A DNA stretch of 64,000 nt, taken from positions 620,001 through 684,000 of the forward strand of contig NZ_SIZW01000039.1 in NCBI RefSeq assembly GCF_009866805.1. The letters are read 5' to 3'. The notes below the pieces were generated by a model that was not told the origin of the DNA, did not search any database, and worked only from the letters and a program-made list of their open reading frames with translations. This stretch comes from Schauerella aestuarii. Lineage in GTDB: Bacteria > Pseudomonadota > Gammaproteobacteria > Burkholderiales > Burkholderiaceae_B. Below, one piece after another: positions 46,970 to 56,121 of the stretch (its first letter is position 1; each line of letters opens with the position of its first letter). The position numbers and the translations under genes were made by a program.

Positions 46970-47881
46970 TCATTTGGCGGCCTGGCAACGGGCGACGAAC
47001 CTCTGAAGGCCGGCCGAAAACTGCTTCTGCCGATGGTGCACGAGGTAAAAGCGCCGGGTCAATCGCGGCAGGCTGCTGTTGACGAGCACCAGCCTTTGCA
47101 GCGTCAACATATCCTGCACGGCGCACAGGGATAGACAGGCCAGTCCCAGGCCCTCGGCTGCAGCCTGCTTGATCGCCTCAGTGCTACCTAACTGCATTGG
47201 TTGCTCCCACTGATGCAGGTGGGGCGAAAGCGCATGCTCCACCGCTTCCCTCGTGCCTGAGCCCGGCTCGCGCACCAGCCAGCGCTGCCGGTGCAATGCC
47301 TTCAATCCGATGCGGGTGGCCGGATCGCCGGCCATCAAAGGGTGCGACGGTGAGCAGACCAGTACCAGCTCGTCCTCGATCCAAGGACGCACCTGCAGTG
47401 CGGATTCATGGCAAGGGCCTTCGATCAGGCCCAGATCCACGTCCAGCCGGGCTACTGCAGCAGCAATATCGCTGGTGTTGCCGATGGTTGCGTCGATGAT
47501 GGTGTTGGGCACTTCGCGCAGATGGCTAGCCACCAATGCCGGCAGCAGATAGTTGCCGATGGTGGTGCTTGCGCCAACGCGCAAGCGGGTGAGCATGCCC
47601 CCGGCCGAAGGTTTTCCGTCACCCAGTCCGAACTGGCTTTCGATGTCTACCGCACCGTTTAGCAGTGCTCGAGCCTGGGGCAGCAGGCGGCGCCCGGTAT
47701 CGTTGAGCACCAGTCGTTTGCCGATACGGTCAAAAAGCTGAGCGCCTAGCAGTGCCTCAAGTTCATTGAGCGCGGCACTGGATGCGGATTGCGATAAGGC
47801 GACTTGTAGCCCGGCAGCAACGGTGCTGCCTGTGTCGGCGACCGCCGCAAAGATTTGCAGCTGGCGAAGTGTGAGGCGCAA
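46970..47881 (-). CDS. YeiE-type LysR regulator
   Basis: 303 residues from TTG 47881, which has a strong AAGGAG 6 bp upstream; ATG 47920 gives 316 residues without a ribosome site. HTH: LTLRQLQIFAAVADTGSTVA, then ALSQSASSAALNELEALLGA. The effector domain has VGASTTIGNYLLPALVASHL, as in the CysB/YeiE group. YeiE senses sulfite in enterobacteria and sits next to yeiH, as here (divergent at 48011). Likely controls the sulfite-export and oxidation locus. Confidence 0.88.
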   Translation of the reverse strand: MRLTLRQLQIFAAVADTGSTVAAGLQVALSQSASSAALNELEALLGAQLFDRIGKRLVLNDTGRRLLPQARALLNGAVDIESQFGLGDGKPSAGGMLTRLRVGASTTIGNYLLPALVASHLREVPNTIIDATIGNTSDIAAAVARLDVDLGLIEGPCHESALQVRPWIEDELVLVCSPSHPLMAGDPATRIGLKALHRQRWLVREPGSGTREAVEHALSPHLHQWEQPMQLGSTEAIKQAAAEGLGLACLSLCAVQDMLTLQRLVLVNSSLPRLTRRFYLVHHRQKQFSAGLQRFVARCQAAK

Positions 47882-48010
47882 GAAGTTCTCCTTTACCGTA
47901 TTTTCAGCTAGATCATACATAAATTACCCGTTTGCTTGATTGATCGACTGCGTTCACACTCTGGTTGAGGTTCACGGTTTCCCCAAATTCAGCTCGTAAG
48001 GAGAGCCCCA

Positions 48011-49132
48011 ATGTCCACACCTTCGACCGTCTCGAAGATCCCGAGCCACAAACCTTCAATTGGCACGCAGCGGGTAGTCCAATTCCTGCCGGGTCTGGCA
48101 TTGGCCGGCGCTTTGGCTTACGCAGCGATTGAGTTGGGCAAGCTGGACGGGCTGCAACATAACGGCATCAGCGCGCTTACGATTGCCATCGTGCTCGGCA
48201 TGTTGGTGGGCAACACAGTGTATGGGCGCCTGGCACACTCCAGCGCGGTCGGCGTGGCGTTCTCCAAGCAGACCTTGCTGCGTCTGGGCATCATTCTGTA
48301 CGGCCTGCGCCTGACCTTTCAGGATATCGGCCATGTCGGTTTGGCCGGCGTGCTGATCGATGCTTTAGTACTGAGCAGCACCTTCGCAATGTCCTGGTTC
48401 CTGGGAACCCGCGTGTTCGGTCTGGATCGCAAGGTCGCCATGTTGATCGGCGCAGGCAGCTCAATCTGTGGCGCAGCCGCAGTGATGGCCGCCGAGCCTG
48501 TGTTGCGTGGCCGAGCCGAACAGGTGACGGTAGCCGTCTCCACCGTGGTCGTCTTTGGCACGCTGGCCATCTTTCTGTACCCCCTGCTGTACCACCTAAA
48601 CGAGCAGTACCACCTGCTGGCCATGTCCCCGGCCGCCTACGGCATCTTTGCCGGCTCGACAATTCATGAGGTTGCGCAGGTCGTCGCTGCCGGCAATGCC
48701 ATCAGCATCGACGCGGGCAACACCGCAGTGATCGCCAAGATGGTGCGCGTCATGATGCTGGCGCCATTCCTGATCATCTTGTCGGCTTATCTCTCGCGCT
48801 CCAAAAATGACGATGCAGCGCACGCCACGCCCGACGCGGATGGCGGGAGTCACAAGCCTGGCGGGATTGTGATTCCCTGGTTTGCACTGGGCTTCGTGGC
48901 CGTGGCCGGCCTCAATTCCCTGGCGCTGTTGCCGAAGCCGGTAGTTAGCACCGTAATCGACATCGACACCGTCCTGCTGGCGATGGCCATGGCTGCCCTG
49001 GGCTTGACGACGCACGTCTCAGCCATCCGAAACGCAGGCATCAAACCGTTGGCGCTCGCTGCGCTGCTGTTCGCCTGGCTGATCGGTGGCGGCCTAGCCA
49101 TCAACGCGGGTATCGCCTCGCTGTTTTCCTGA
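48011..49132 (+). CDS. yeiH: YeiH-family putative sulfate/sulfite exporter
   Basis: 373 residues with about ten hydrophobic helices. [39 protein letters not shown] and [20 protein letters not shown] are typical of the YeiH/UPF0324 family. Ribosome site AAGGAGAG precedes the ATG. First gene of the rightward sulfite locus. The family is thought to export sulfite or sulfate, which fits the oxidoreductase genes behind it; the substrate has not been shown for this member. Confidence 0.9.
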   Translation: MSTPSTVSKIPSHKPSIGTQRVVQFLPGLALAGALAYAAIELGKLDGLQHNGISALTIAIVLGMLVGNTVYGRLAHSSAVGVAFSKQTLLRLGIILYGLRLTFQDIGHVGLAGVLIDALVLSSTFAMSWFLGTRVFGLDRKVAMLIGAGSSICGAAAVMAAEPVLRGRAEQVTVAVSTVVVFGTLAIFLYPLLYHLNEQYHLLAMSPAAYGIFAGSTIHEVAQVVAAGNAISIDAGNTAVIAKMVRVMMLAPFLIILSAYLSRSKNDDAAHATPDADGGSHKPGGIVIPWFALGFVAVAGLNSLALLPKPVVSTVIDIDTVLLAMAMAALGLTTHVSAIRNAGIKPLALAALLFAWLIGGGLAINAGIASLFS

Positions 49133-49224
49133 CCTGAGCCCACTTTTTCAGTTGCCCATGGAATATTCGATCTGTGCCATCCGTCCATTCAGGTAGAGAA
49201 TCGATAAACCCGACAAGGACCCCC

Positions 49225-50256
49225 ATGAAAATCCTGGCTCTCGCCACCTCCCTCACCTTGGCCCTGTTATCAACCGCGTGCTCGACCGCGGGCACGCCGT
49301 CGGACACAGCGAATCGGACGCCGGCCGCTACCGCACGCTGGACCTTCGACGGCAACATCAAGAACAACTCGCTGGCGATCAGCCCAGATGAGCGATTGGC
49401 CGTTGTGTCCTACAGTGAGCGACCCGATGTGGTGATCTACGATCTGACGAGCGGAAAAGTGCGCGTAGTGCTGAACGATTTCGTAACGCCCCGCAACATA
49501 GTCTTCGCGCCCGGAGGGCAACGGTTCTACGTGTCTGACAGTAGCCTGGGCACGGTGTCCATCATCGAGACGGCAACGTTCAAGACCGTGGGTAGTTTGC
49601 CAACGGGCGCCGGCACATTCGGCACCACGCTGAGTCAGGACGGAGGCACGCTCTACATCAACAACCAAGCAGCCAGCACCGTTACGGCGTACGACCCGGC
49701 AGCGCAGCAGCCCCGTGCGGTGGTGACCGGTTTCGCGCAGCCACGCCAAGGCGTGCGCCTGAGCCCCGATGGCAAGACGCTCTATGTCACCAACTTCCTA
49801 GGTGACAAGATCAGCATTGTCGATACGGCAACCCACAAGATCACCGGCGAGATCAAGGGCTTCGACAAGCTGCGCGCCATCTCGGTCACGGCGGACGGCA
49901 AGACCATCTTTGCTGCAAACAGTGGCAGCAACTCGGTGGCGATCGTCGATGTTGTCCAACGCGCGATCACGGCTAAGGTGCCGGTCGGCAAGGATCCCTA
50001 CGGTGCGGCGCTTACACCGGATGGACAGTTCGTTTACGTTGGCAATTTGGCCGACAACACCGTTTCGGTGATCTCGGTGGCCAGCCGCCAGGTCGTGGTC
50101 ACCATCTCTGGCTTCAAGGAGCCACGCCAGGCAATCGTGTTCACACGCGACGGCAAATGGGCGTACGTGCTGAACGAAGATCTAAGCGTGGCTAAGGTCG
50201 ACCGTTCCAGCCAACGCGTGGTCGGCACTATAGCGGCGCCGGCGCGGCCCATCTGA
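49225..50256 (+). CDS. YncE-like beta-propeller (YVTN repeat) protein
   Basis: 343 residues from ATG 49225, with AAGGA upstream. The signal peptide ends in LALLSTACST, a possible lipobox with an unusual serine at -3. The mature part is a seven-bladed propeller of about 42-residue repeats: AISPDERLAVVSYSERPD, SPDGKTLYVTNFLGDKISIV, TPDGQFVYVGNLADNTVSVI. Probably a periplasmic electron-transfer or binding scaffold for the sulfite-oxidising enzyme encoded downstream. Its exact role is unknown. Confidence 0.85.
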   Translation: MKILALATSLTLALLSTACSTAGTPSDTANRTPAATARWTFDGNIKNNSLAISPDERLAVVSYSERPDVVIYDLTSGKVRVVLNDFVTPRNIVFAPGGQRFYVSDSSLGTVSIIETATFKTVGSLPTGAGTFGTTLSQDGGTLYINNQAASTVTAYDPAAQQPRAVVTGFAQPRQGVRLSPDGKTLYVTNFLGDKISIVDTATHKITGEIKGFDKLRAISVTADGKTIFAANSGSNSVAIVDVVQRAITAKVPVGKDPYGAALTPDGQFVYVGNLADNTVSVISVASRQVVVTISGFKEPRQAIVFTRDGKWAYVLNEDLSVAKVDRSSQRVVGTIAAPARPI

Positions 50257-50281
50257 ATTGGACCATCTCAGGAGATCCAGC

Positions 50282-51067
50282 ATGCACATCGTTCGACGTA
50301 TCCAATCCGTTTTCATCTTTGGGCTGACCACGGCAGCGCTCGCCTTTGCAACCATCGGCGTCCAAGCGCAGGAGGTGCTCCATGTCTACGGGCCAGGGGG
50401 GCCGGCTCCAGCCATGAAAGAGGCGGCGCAGGCCTTTGGTGCTGCAAACAAGATCACGGTCGAGGTCACGGCTGGCCCGACGCCACAGTGGGTCGACAAA
50501 GCGAAGACCGATGCCGATGTGGTATTCAGCGGCGCCGAGAACATGATGAGCGACTTTGCCAAGGCTTTGCCTGGCGCGTTCGATTTGAAGAACGCAGAGC
50601 CGCTGTATCTGCGGCCGGTGGCCATCCTGGTGCGGCCCGGCAACCCAAAGCAGATCAGCGGCTTCCGCGATGTGATCAAGCCTGGCATCAAAGTCATGGC
50701 GGTGGCAGGCGCTGGACAAACCGGCCTGTGGGAAGACGTGGCTGGCCGCACTGGTGACATTGCCCTGGTGCGCGCCTTCCGCAAGAACCTCGTGCTGCCT
50801 GAAGCGCCCAACAGCGCCGAAGCGCGGAAGCGCTGGACCGAGCAGCCCGACATCGATGTCTGGCTCATTTGGAATATCTGGCAAGTGGCGAATCCGGAGC
50901 TGGCTCAACTGGTCGAGATGGACGAGCCCTTCCGCATCTACCGAGACACCGGCGTAGTATTGACGCTCAAGGGCGCAGAACGGTCGCAAGCCAAGGCTTT
51001 CGTGTCCTTCCTGCAGTCGCCGCAAGGACAGTCGATTTTTGAGAAGTGGGGCTGGAAGAAGCCTTGA
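50282..51067 (+). CDS. AcfC-like periplasmic substrate-binding protein
   Basis: 261 residues from ATG 50282 with AGGAGATC upstream. Signal peptide (TAALAFATIGVQAQ), then VLHVYGPGGPAPAMKEAAQA, DADVVFSGAENMMSDFA and FLQSPQGQSIFEKWGWKKP. This is the type 2 periplasmic-binding fold of the AcfC/ModA/sulfate-binding group. With no transporter ATPase here, it may bind an oxyanion (sulfite or sulfate) for the neighbouring enzyme or exporter. Ligand inferred from context only. Confidence 0.82.
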   Translation: MHIVRRIQSVFIFGLTTAALAFATIGVQAQEVLHVYGPGGPAPAMKEAAQAFGAANKITVEVTAGPTPQWVDKAKTDADVVFSGAENMMSDFAKALPGAFDLKNAEPLYLRPVAILVRPGNPKQISGFRDVIKPGIKVMAVAGAGQTGLWEDVAGRTGDIALVRAFRKNLVLPEAPNSAEARKRWTEQPDIDVWLIWNIWQVANPELAQLVEMDEPFRIYRDTGVVLTLKGAERSQAKAFVSFLQSPQGQSIFEKWGWKKP

Positions 51068-51137
51068 CGCGCCGCTGCAGCAACCGCGCAGCAATTTGAC
51101 CGGGAACGAAACCAGGCAACAACTAGGAGACAACACA

Positions 51138-52385
51138 ATGCCCGATATTCAAAAGTTCGCTTCAGCCGACTTGCGGAGACGAAGCTTCTTGCGAGGCGGG
51201 GCCCTGCTGGCCGTGGCGGCGTCGCCACTCGCAGCGCTGGCAGCAGTAGACACCGGAGAAGGCGTGAGCTTCGCCGATGGCCCGCGTCCCCTGGTCGAAT
51301 ATCCCGGTAAACGCCCGCTGATCCGCGTGCATACACGTCCACCGCACCTTGAGACGCCGTTCGCCGTGTTCAATGATGGGCCTATTACCGCGAACGACGC
51401 TTTCTTTGTGCGCTACCATTTGGCCAACATCCCCTTGGCAGTGGATCTCACCACCTTCCGCTTGAGTGTCAAAGGCAAGGTAGCTACGCCCTTGATGCTG
51501 TCGTTAGCCGAACTTAAAGCGATCGCCGAGCCGGTCGAGGTGGTGGCTGTGAACCAGTGTTCGGGCAACAGCCGGGGCTTCGCGTCTCCGCGTGTGTTCG
51601 GCGCTCAACTGGCCAATGGTGCGATGGGCAACGCGCACTGGACTGGCGTGCCGCTACGCACGGTGCTCGAGAAAGCCGGCGTCAGCGCGAGTGCCGTGCA
51701 GGTCACGTTCGATGGCTTGGATAGCCCTGTACTGCCGGCCACGCCAGACTTCCGCAAAGCTTTGTCTATCGAGCATGCCATGAATGGCGAGCCCATGCTG
51801 GCCTGGGCCATGAACGGCGAGCCACTGCCGATGCTTAACGGCTATCCGCTCAAGCTGATCGTGCCGGGCTATTTTGGGACTTACTGGGTCAAACATCTGT
51901 CGGAGATCGAAGTGCTGGAACACGCATTTGAGGGCCACGATGCGGCCTTCATGACCACGGCCTACCGGGTACCCGACAACGACTGCCAGTGTGTGGCACC
52001 GGGCACCGTAGCAGCCAAGACGCGGCCCATTTCAACGCTGCCCGTACGCAGCTTCATCACAAGCGTGCTGGATGGCGGTGTACTGCCGGCCGGCAGCACC
52101 GTCGAGCTGAAGGGCATTGCCTTCGATGCTGGCGCGGGTATCAAGACGGTCGAAGTGTCCGTTGATGGTGGTCGGCAATGGCGCAATGCCACACTGGGAA
52201 AGGATCTGGGCCGCTTCTCCTTCCGCGAGTGGCGCATGCCGATCAGTTTCGCGCAAAGGGGAAAAGCGGTCCTGATGGTGCGCGCCGTCAATCAGAAAGG
52301 CGAAGGCCAGCCGGCAACTGCGGACTGGAACCCGGCCGGCTACCGCCGTCATGTCATCGAATCTACCACCGTCAATATCGCGTGA
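51138..52385 (+). CDS. sorA: Molybdopterin-dependent sulfite dehydrogenase catalytic subunit (SorA-like)
   Basis: 415 residues from ATG 51138, with AGGAGA upstream. A twin-arginine signal (LRRRSFLRGGALLAVAASPL) sends the folded enzyme to the periplasm. The sulfite-oxidase fold shows VVAVNQCSGNSRGFASPRV, with the molybdenum-ligating cysteine, then HWTGVPLRTVLEKAGV and LPMLNGYPLKLIVPGYFGTY WVKH-type residues. The C-terminal dimerisation domain has GIAFDAGAGIKTVEVSVDGG. It oxidises sulfite to sulfate and passes electrons to the cytochrome encoded 10 bp downstream. Confidence 0.93.
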   Translation: MPDIQKFASADLRRRSFLRGGALLAVAASPLAALAAVDTGEGVSFADGPRPLVEYPGKRPLIRVHTRPPHLETPFAVFNDGPITANDAFFVRYHLANIPLAVDLTTFRLSVKGKVATPLMLSLAELKAIAEPVEVVAVNQCSGNSRGFASPRVFGAQLANGAMGNAHWTGVPLRTVLEKAGVSASAVQVTFDGLDSPVLPATPDFRKALSIEHAMNGEPMLAWAMNGEPLPMLNGYPLKLIVPGYFGTYWVKHLSEIEVLEHAFEGHDAAFMTTAYRVPDNDCQCVAPGTVAAKTRPISTLPVRSFITSVLDGGVLPAGSTVELKGIAFDAGAGIKTVEVSVDGGRQWRNATLGKDLGRFSFREWRMPISFAQRGKAVLMVRAVNQKGEGQPATADWNPAGYRRHVIESTTVNIA

Positions 52386-52395
52386 GGAGCACGTC

Positions 52396-53082
52396 ATGCA
52401 AGCAATGCGTTTGAAAGCTACGCAGGCCGTGCTGGCGGCGGTCTGCGCAATCGTCGCCACTGCGGCATCGGCCGCTCCGCCCAACCCCATTCAACTGCCT
52501 GGCGAGACCGTCAAGCTTAAGTCTTCGACCTTGCCCGGCTACGCGATTGCTCAGCAGAAGTGTGCCATGTGCCACTCGGTTGACTACATCGCCTATCAGC
52601 CTCCGGGCATGACGGTGAGCCAGTGGACGGCCGAAATGACCAAGATGCAGCATCTCTATGGCGCGCCAATCGACGACAGTGAAATCAAACTGCTGGGAAT
52701 CTATCTTGCGGCGACCTATGGCGATGCAGCGAGCGTGACGATGGAAGATCGCGCCACCACCGATTCTGCACCAGTTGAACCCACAACGTCGAGGCCTGGC
52801 GCAGCCGGTGCGCCAGCCGCGGCAGGTGGCGCGATCGACGTGCATGCGCTGTTGAATGCAAATGCCTGTCTGGGGTGTCACGCCATTGCGCAGAAAGTCG
52901 TCGGACCCGCTTACCATGACGTGGCGGCCAAGTACAAAGCCGATCCTGGCGGGGTGGAAAAGGTCATCACGAGCATCAAATCCGGCAGTTCGGGGAAGTG
53001 GGGGGCAGTTCCCATGCCGCCTTTTGCGCAGTTGACGAATGCCGAACTGAAGGCACTGGCCGAGTTTGTGCTCAAGCAGTGA
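52396..53082 (+). CDS. sorB: Di-haem cytochrome c, SorB-like electron acceptor
   Basis: 228 residues with a signal peptide (AVLAAVCAIVATAASA). Two haem sites are seen: CAMCH near residue 57 with the SorB-like VDYIAYQPPGM, and CLGCH near residue 160 in a class I cytochrome (c551/c552-like) with the axial methionine in PMPPFAQL. Known SorB carries one haem, so this looks like a fusion of SorB with a second cytochrome domain through a Pro/Ala/Gly linker. ATG 52396 has GAGGAG upstream. Confidence 0.88.
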   Translation: MQAMRLKATQAVLAAVCAIVATAASAAPPNPIQLPGETVKLKSSTLPGYAIAQQKCAMCHSVDYIAYQPPGMTVSQWTAEMTKMQHLYGAPIDDSEIKLLGIYLAATYGDAASVTMEDRATTDSAPVEPTTSRPGAAGAPAAAGGAIDVHALLNANACLGCHAIAQKVVGPAYHDVAAKYKADPGGVEKVITSIKSGSSGKWGAVPMPPFAQLTNAELKALAEFVLKQ

Positions 53083-53084
53083 AC

Positions 53085-53666
53085 ATGCTTCACGCTGATG
53101 GTGATGGCGGTGCCAGAATCTTTCGCTATGTCGTTAGGGTCGACCAGGGAGGATCGCCGAATCCGTACCACGGATGGTGTTCTCTGGCGGTGTGCAAGCC
53201 GCAGATCCGCCGCACAGCGCACGTCGGTGACTGGATCGTCGGCTTGCGTAGCCGTGCCAACGATCAAGTCGTTTTCGCAATGCGTGTGGATGAGGTGGTG
53301 CCACTTGGCAACTACTGGTCCGACCCACGATTCCGAGCCAAGCGACCGGGAGGACGGCGGCCCCCAGACAATTTTTATCGAGTGGGGCGAGGTGGATTGC
53401 TTACAAGGGTGAGCAACACCCTGCATGGCGAGAAGCTTGCTGCGCAAGACATAAGCGGTCGCAATGCACTGGTGTCCTGGGAGTTTTGGTATTTCGGCAA
53501 CCAGAGTCCCGAACTGCCCACCGAACTCGTGCACCTTGTCCATTCGGGACAGGGGCATTCGCTCCATGTGCGTCGGCGCCCGGATGACCTGCAAGCGTTG
53601 AAGGCTTGGTTGGCTCACTGGATGCCCGGGGTGATCGGGTCCCCGATCAATGCGGCGCAGCTCTAA
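53085..53666 (+). CDS. Nmad2-domain (nucleotide modification associated) protein
   Basis: 193 residues from ATG 53085, only 2 bp after the sorB stop. The start FRYVVRVDQGGSPNPYHGWC, then SLAVCKPQIRRTAHVGDWIV is the pattern of the Nmad2 family, predicted to belong to modified-base metabolism of phages and bacteria. Conserved FYRVGRGG and ALVSWEFWYFG follow. No enzyme activity is known. Its tight spacing would place it on the sulfite-oxidation transcript, which is functionally unexpected. Confidence 0.75.
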   Translation: MLHADGDGGARIFRYVVRVDQGGSPNPYHGWCSLAVCKPQIRRTAHVGDWIVGLRSRANDQVVFAMRVDEVVPLGNYWSDPRFRAKRPGGRRPPDNFYRVGRGGLLTRVSNTLHGEKLAAQDISGRNALVSWEFWYFGNQSPELPTELVHLVHSGQGHSLHVRRRPDDLQALKAWLAHWMPGVIGSPINAAQL

Positions 53667-53894
53667 GTGACCTCGGCTTGAGGGCAGCATGTATACCGCG
53701 TGACCTGAAGTGACGATCTCGATCAGTCGCGGATGTGAAGCAGGGATCGTGCTTGTAGCATCCTCCGATGCTCTCGGTCCACGCAGGCTTCGGTTAGAAC
53801 GCTCAACAATGAACCCCGTATCCCCGAGCTCACCATTGACGCGAAGAGCTAGCAGCGGTCAACCGTCTCACTGCATGATTGAAGACGAGAAGAA

Positions 53895-54614
53895 ATGAGT
53901 TGTTTGGTTATTGTGCGTCATGGCGAATCGCAATGGAACTTGGAACAGCGCTTTACCGGTTGGGCCGACGTTGATTTGACGCCGCGCGGGGTCGCACAGA
54001 TGGAGCGCGCCGGAAAGACATTGCGCCAGCATGGCATTGAACTGAACGAGGCATATTCGTCCACGTTAACGCGATCCATCCGCTCGCTGTGGATCCTGCT
54101 AGACGCAATTGGAACGCTTTGGATTCCCGTGCGAATCGATTGGCGACTCAACGAGCGGCATTATGGCGCGTTAACCGGACAATCAAAGATGCAAGCTGAA
54201 AAGGAATATGGTGCCGCACTGGTGCAACGATGGCGGCGCGCCTACGATGCCGAACCGCCTCCGATCTCTGGCGAATCGGGAGTATTTGTAAAACTGGACC
54301 GTCGTTATGCAGGCCTACCTGCTAGTACTATACCGACGGGCGAATCCCTGCTTCAGACGGTTGCACGTGTGTCTGAGACATGGCGGGAATCCATAGCGCC
54401 AGCTTTACGCATGGGTCAGTCCGTCTTGGTCGTTGCACATGGCAATAGCCTGCGCGCACTCACAAAAATCATCGAAGGCACCGCAGATGCGGATATCGGA
54501 CGGCTTGAAATAGCCAACGGTGAGCCACGTGTGTACGAATTTGATTCAGCGTTGACCCTTATCGATAAGCGAGTCCTGTCCCAATCATTGCAGAGCGCGT
54601 CGGATATCCTCTGA
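53895..54614 (+). CDS. gpmA: 2,3-bisphosphoglycerate-dependent phosphoglycerate mutase
   Basis: 239 residues. The phosphohistidine motif VIVRHGESQWNLEQRFTGWA, the second active-site part LNERHYGALTG, and VLVVAHGNSLRALTKI give all catalytic residues of the dPGM family. It interconverts 3- and 2-phosphoglycerate in glycolysis. No carbohydrate genes are around; it stands alone among stress genes, so it may be an extra copy. The 228 bp upstream hold no supported gene. Confidence 0.92.
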   Translation: MSCLVIVRHGESQWNLEQRFTGWADVDLTPRGVAQMERAGKTLRQHGIELNEAYSSTLTRSIRSLWILLDAIGTLWIPVRIDWRLNERHYGALTGQSKMQAEKEYGAALVQRWRRAYDAEPPPISGESGVFVKLDRRYAGLPASTIPTGESLLQTVARVSETWRESIAPALRMGQSVLVVAHGNSLRALTKIIEGTADADIGRLEIANGEPRVYEFDSALTLIDKRVLSQSLQSASDIL

Positions 54615-54718
54615 TCCGCTCAGTTGCTAACGCCCAAGGCAGCGGGTGTCAAAAGTACAAGTATCCCGGATGCGTCAAATCCGCCTCCTTACCGCGTCGA
54701 CAGCCACCAAGTTGCCGT

Positions 54719-55513
54719 TCAGAACGTCAATCGATCCAACCGAAGCCGCGCGCGGTCATCCGTGACCCGGCGGAGTATTGCGTACGCAGAGCATATTGAA
54801 GCCAAGGTGCTCGCACCGCAAAGCAGAAACATCACAAGAATCTGGTACTTCACTGCATTCAGTGGATCCATACCAGCAATGATCTGCCCAGTCATGATGC
54901 CAGGAAGGGTAATTATTCCTGCCGCGGACATCTGATTTATCGAAGGAAGTACGCCGCGTCGAACAGACACGGCTATAAGCGCAGAAAAAGCAATCCTGGG
55001 CGAGTCACCTAAAGCAAGACGCGCTTCGATTGCTGCCTGATCGTGACGCACGCCTGACAGCATGCTGTCCATACAGATACTTGCAGCATTTAGCACTGCG
55101 CCGAGCACAATTCCTACTAATGCGATCACGTAGCGAGGGTCATACCAAGGGTCAGGTCGCAATGCTGTGCTCAGAATGAATGCGACCGTCACGAAGGTCG
55201 CCGCACTAACGGCCATTGCCGCCACCCAGACGTTTCCGCCAGCTAGAAGACGGGCGCGAGGTCGTACCGTGACTTCAAGTATTGCCAAGCACATCATCAC
55301 CAGAACGATAAGAGACGTTAGCCACGGACTTGCATGCGTAAAAACAAAGCTCAAGACCATGCCGACCAACAAAAGTTGAACTACGGTACGACAGGCTGCC
55401 CAAGCAATGCCACGTGTTAAGCCCAAGCTCAGAAGTTGGGACAGCAGCGCACTGATCACCACCAAAGAGGCTGCCAATGCCAAGTCGGTCCCACGTAGCT
55501 GAATCAGTTCCAT
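54719..55513 (-). CDS. fetB: Iron export ABC transporter permease FetB
   Basis: 264 residues with about seven helices. AAGIITLPGIMTGQIIAGMD and PLNAVKYQILVMFLLCGAST are the FetB (UPF0014) signature. FetAB raises iron export and peroxide resistance in E. coli. The ATG overlaps the fetA end by 10 bp. It converges with gpmA. Confidence 0.92.
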   Translation of the reverse strand: MELIQLRGTDLALAASLVVISALLSQLLSLGLTRGIAWAACRTVVQLLLVGMVLSFVFTHASPWLTSLIVLVMMCLAILEVTVRPRARLLAGGNVWVAAMAVSAATFVTVAFILSTALRPDPWYDPRYVIALVGIVLGAVLNAASICMDSMLSGVRHDQAAIEARLALGDSPRIAFSALIAVSVRRGVLPSINQMSAAGIITLPGIMTGQIIAGMDPLNAVKYQILVMFLLCGASTLASICSAYAILRRVTDDRARLRLDRLTF

Positions 55514-56121
55514 GCCAACGTCACCTTGCCCTTGTGAACACGGTAAGCACAGTCGGCTAATCGCCTCGCCTGTGCATCATCGTGCGTCACAACCATCAAC
55601 GCTATACCGTCCTGCATTTGGTCCCGTAGCACGTCCTCTACTTTCAAAGTTGTTTTTTCATCAAGTGCCGAGGTCGGCTCGTCGAGCAATAAAACCTGAG
55701 GGCGCCGCAGCAAGGAACGGAGAAGCCCCGCCCTCTGACGCTCGCCGCTGGATAATTGGTGGACCGAAGCGTCGATCCAACCGTGCATTAAGCCCAAGCT
55801 CGCTGCCATCTCCAGCGCCGCATCGCGATTGGGGAAATGATCGCAGATTGCATCCGACCACCATCCCACTTCAGCTGGGCAGTAGATAACTTTTTTTCGC
55901 CAATCTGGCGCTGTGATCATGGCCCGATCAACGCCGTCGAGCTCAATTTGACCGGTTCCTTCGTCTAGATCAGCGATCTGGCGCAACAGCAACGTCTTTC
56001 CCGATCCAGATGATCCGGTTATCGCGACACATTGACCATGTCCGATATCAAGGCTGGAACAAACAAGCCGTGCGCAAGCCACGTTGCGTAGCGAGAGACA
56101 TGGGAATGGGATGGATGTCAT
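55504..56121 (-). CDS. fetA: Iron export ABC transporter ATPase FetA
   Basis: 205 residues, short for an ABC ATPase but normal for FetA. Walker A in AITGSSGSGKTLLLRQIADL, signature LSSGERQRAGLLRSLL, Walker B in QVLLLDEPTSALD and the H-loop histidine in LMVVTHDD. It powers FetB. The ATG overlaps the PAP2 gene stop by 4 bp (ATGA), so all three genes are one unit. Confidence 0.93.
   Translation of the reverse strand: MTSIPFPCLSLRNVACARLVCSSLDIGHGQCVAITGSSGSGKTLLLRQIADLDEGTGQIELDGVDRAMITAPDWRKKVIYCPAEVGWWSDAICDHFPNRDAALEMAASLGLMHGWIDASVHQLSSGERQRAGLLRSLLRRPQVLLLDEPTSALDEKTTLKVEDVLRDQMQDGIALMVVTHDDAQARRLADCAYRVHKGKVTLAWN

Noticed and set aside
53710-53898. A 62-codon frame just before gpmA
   Set aside because: No ribosome site or family pattern; it overlaps the gpmA start region.
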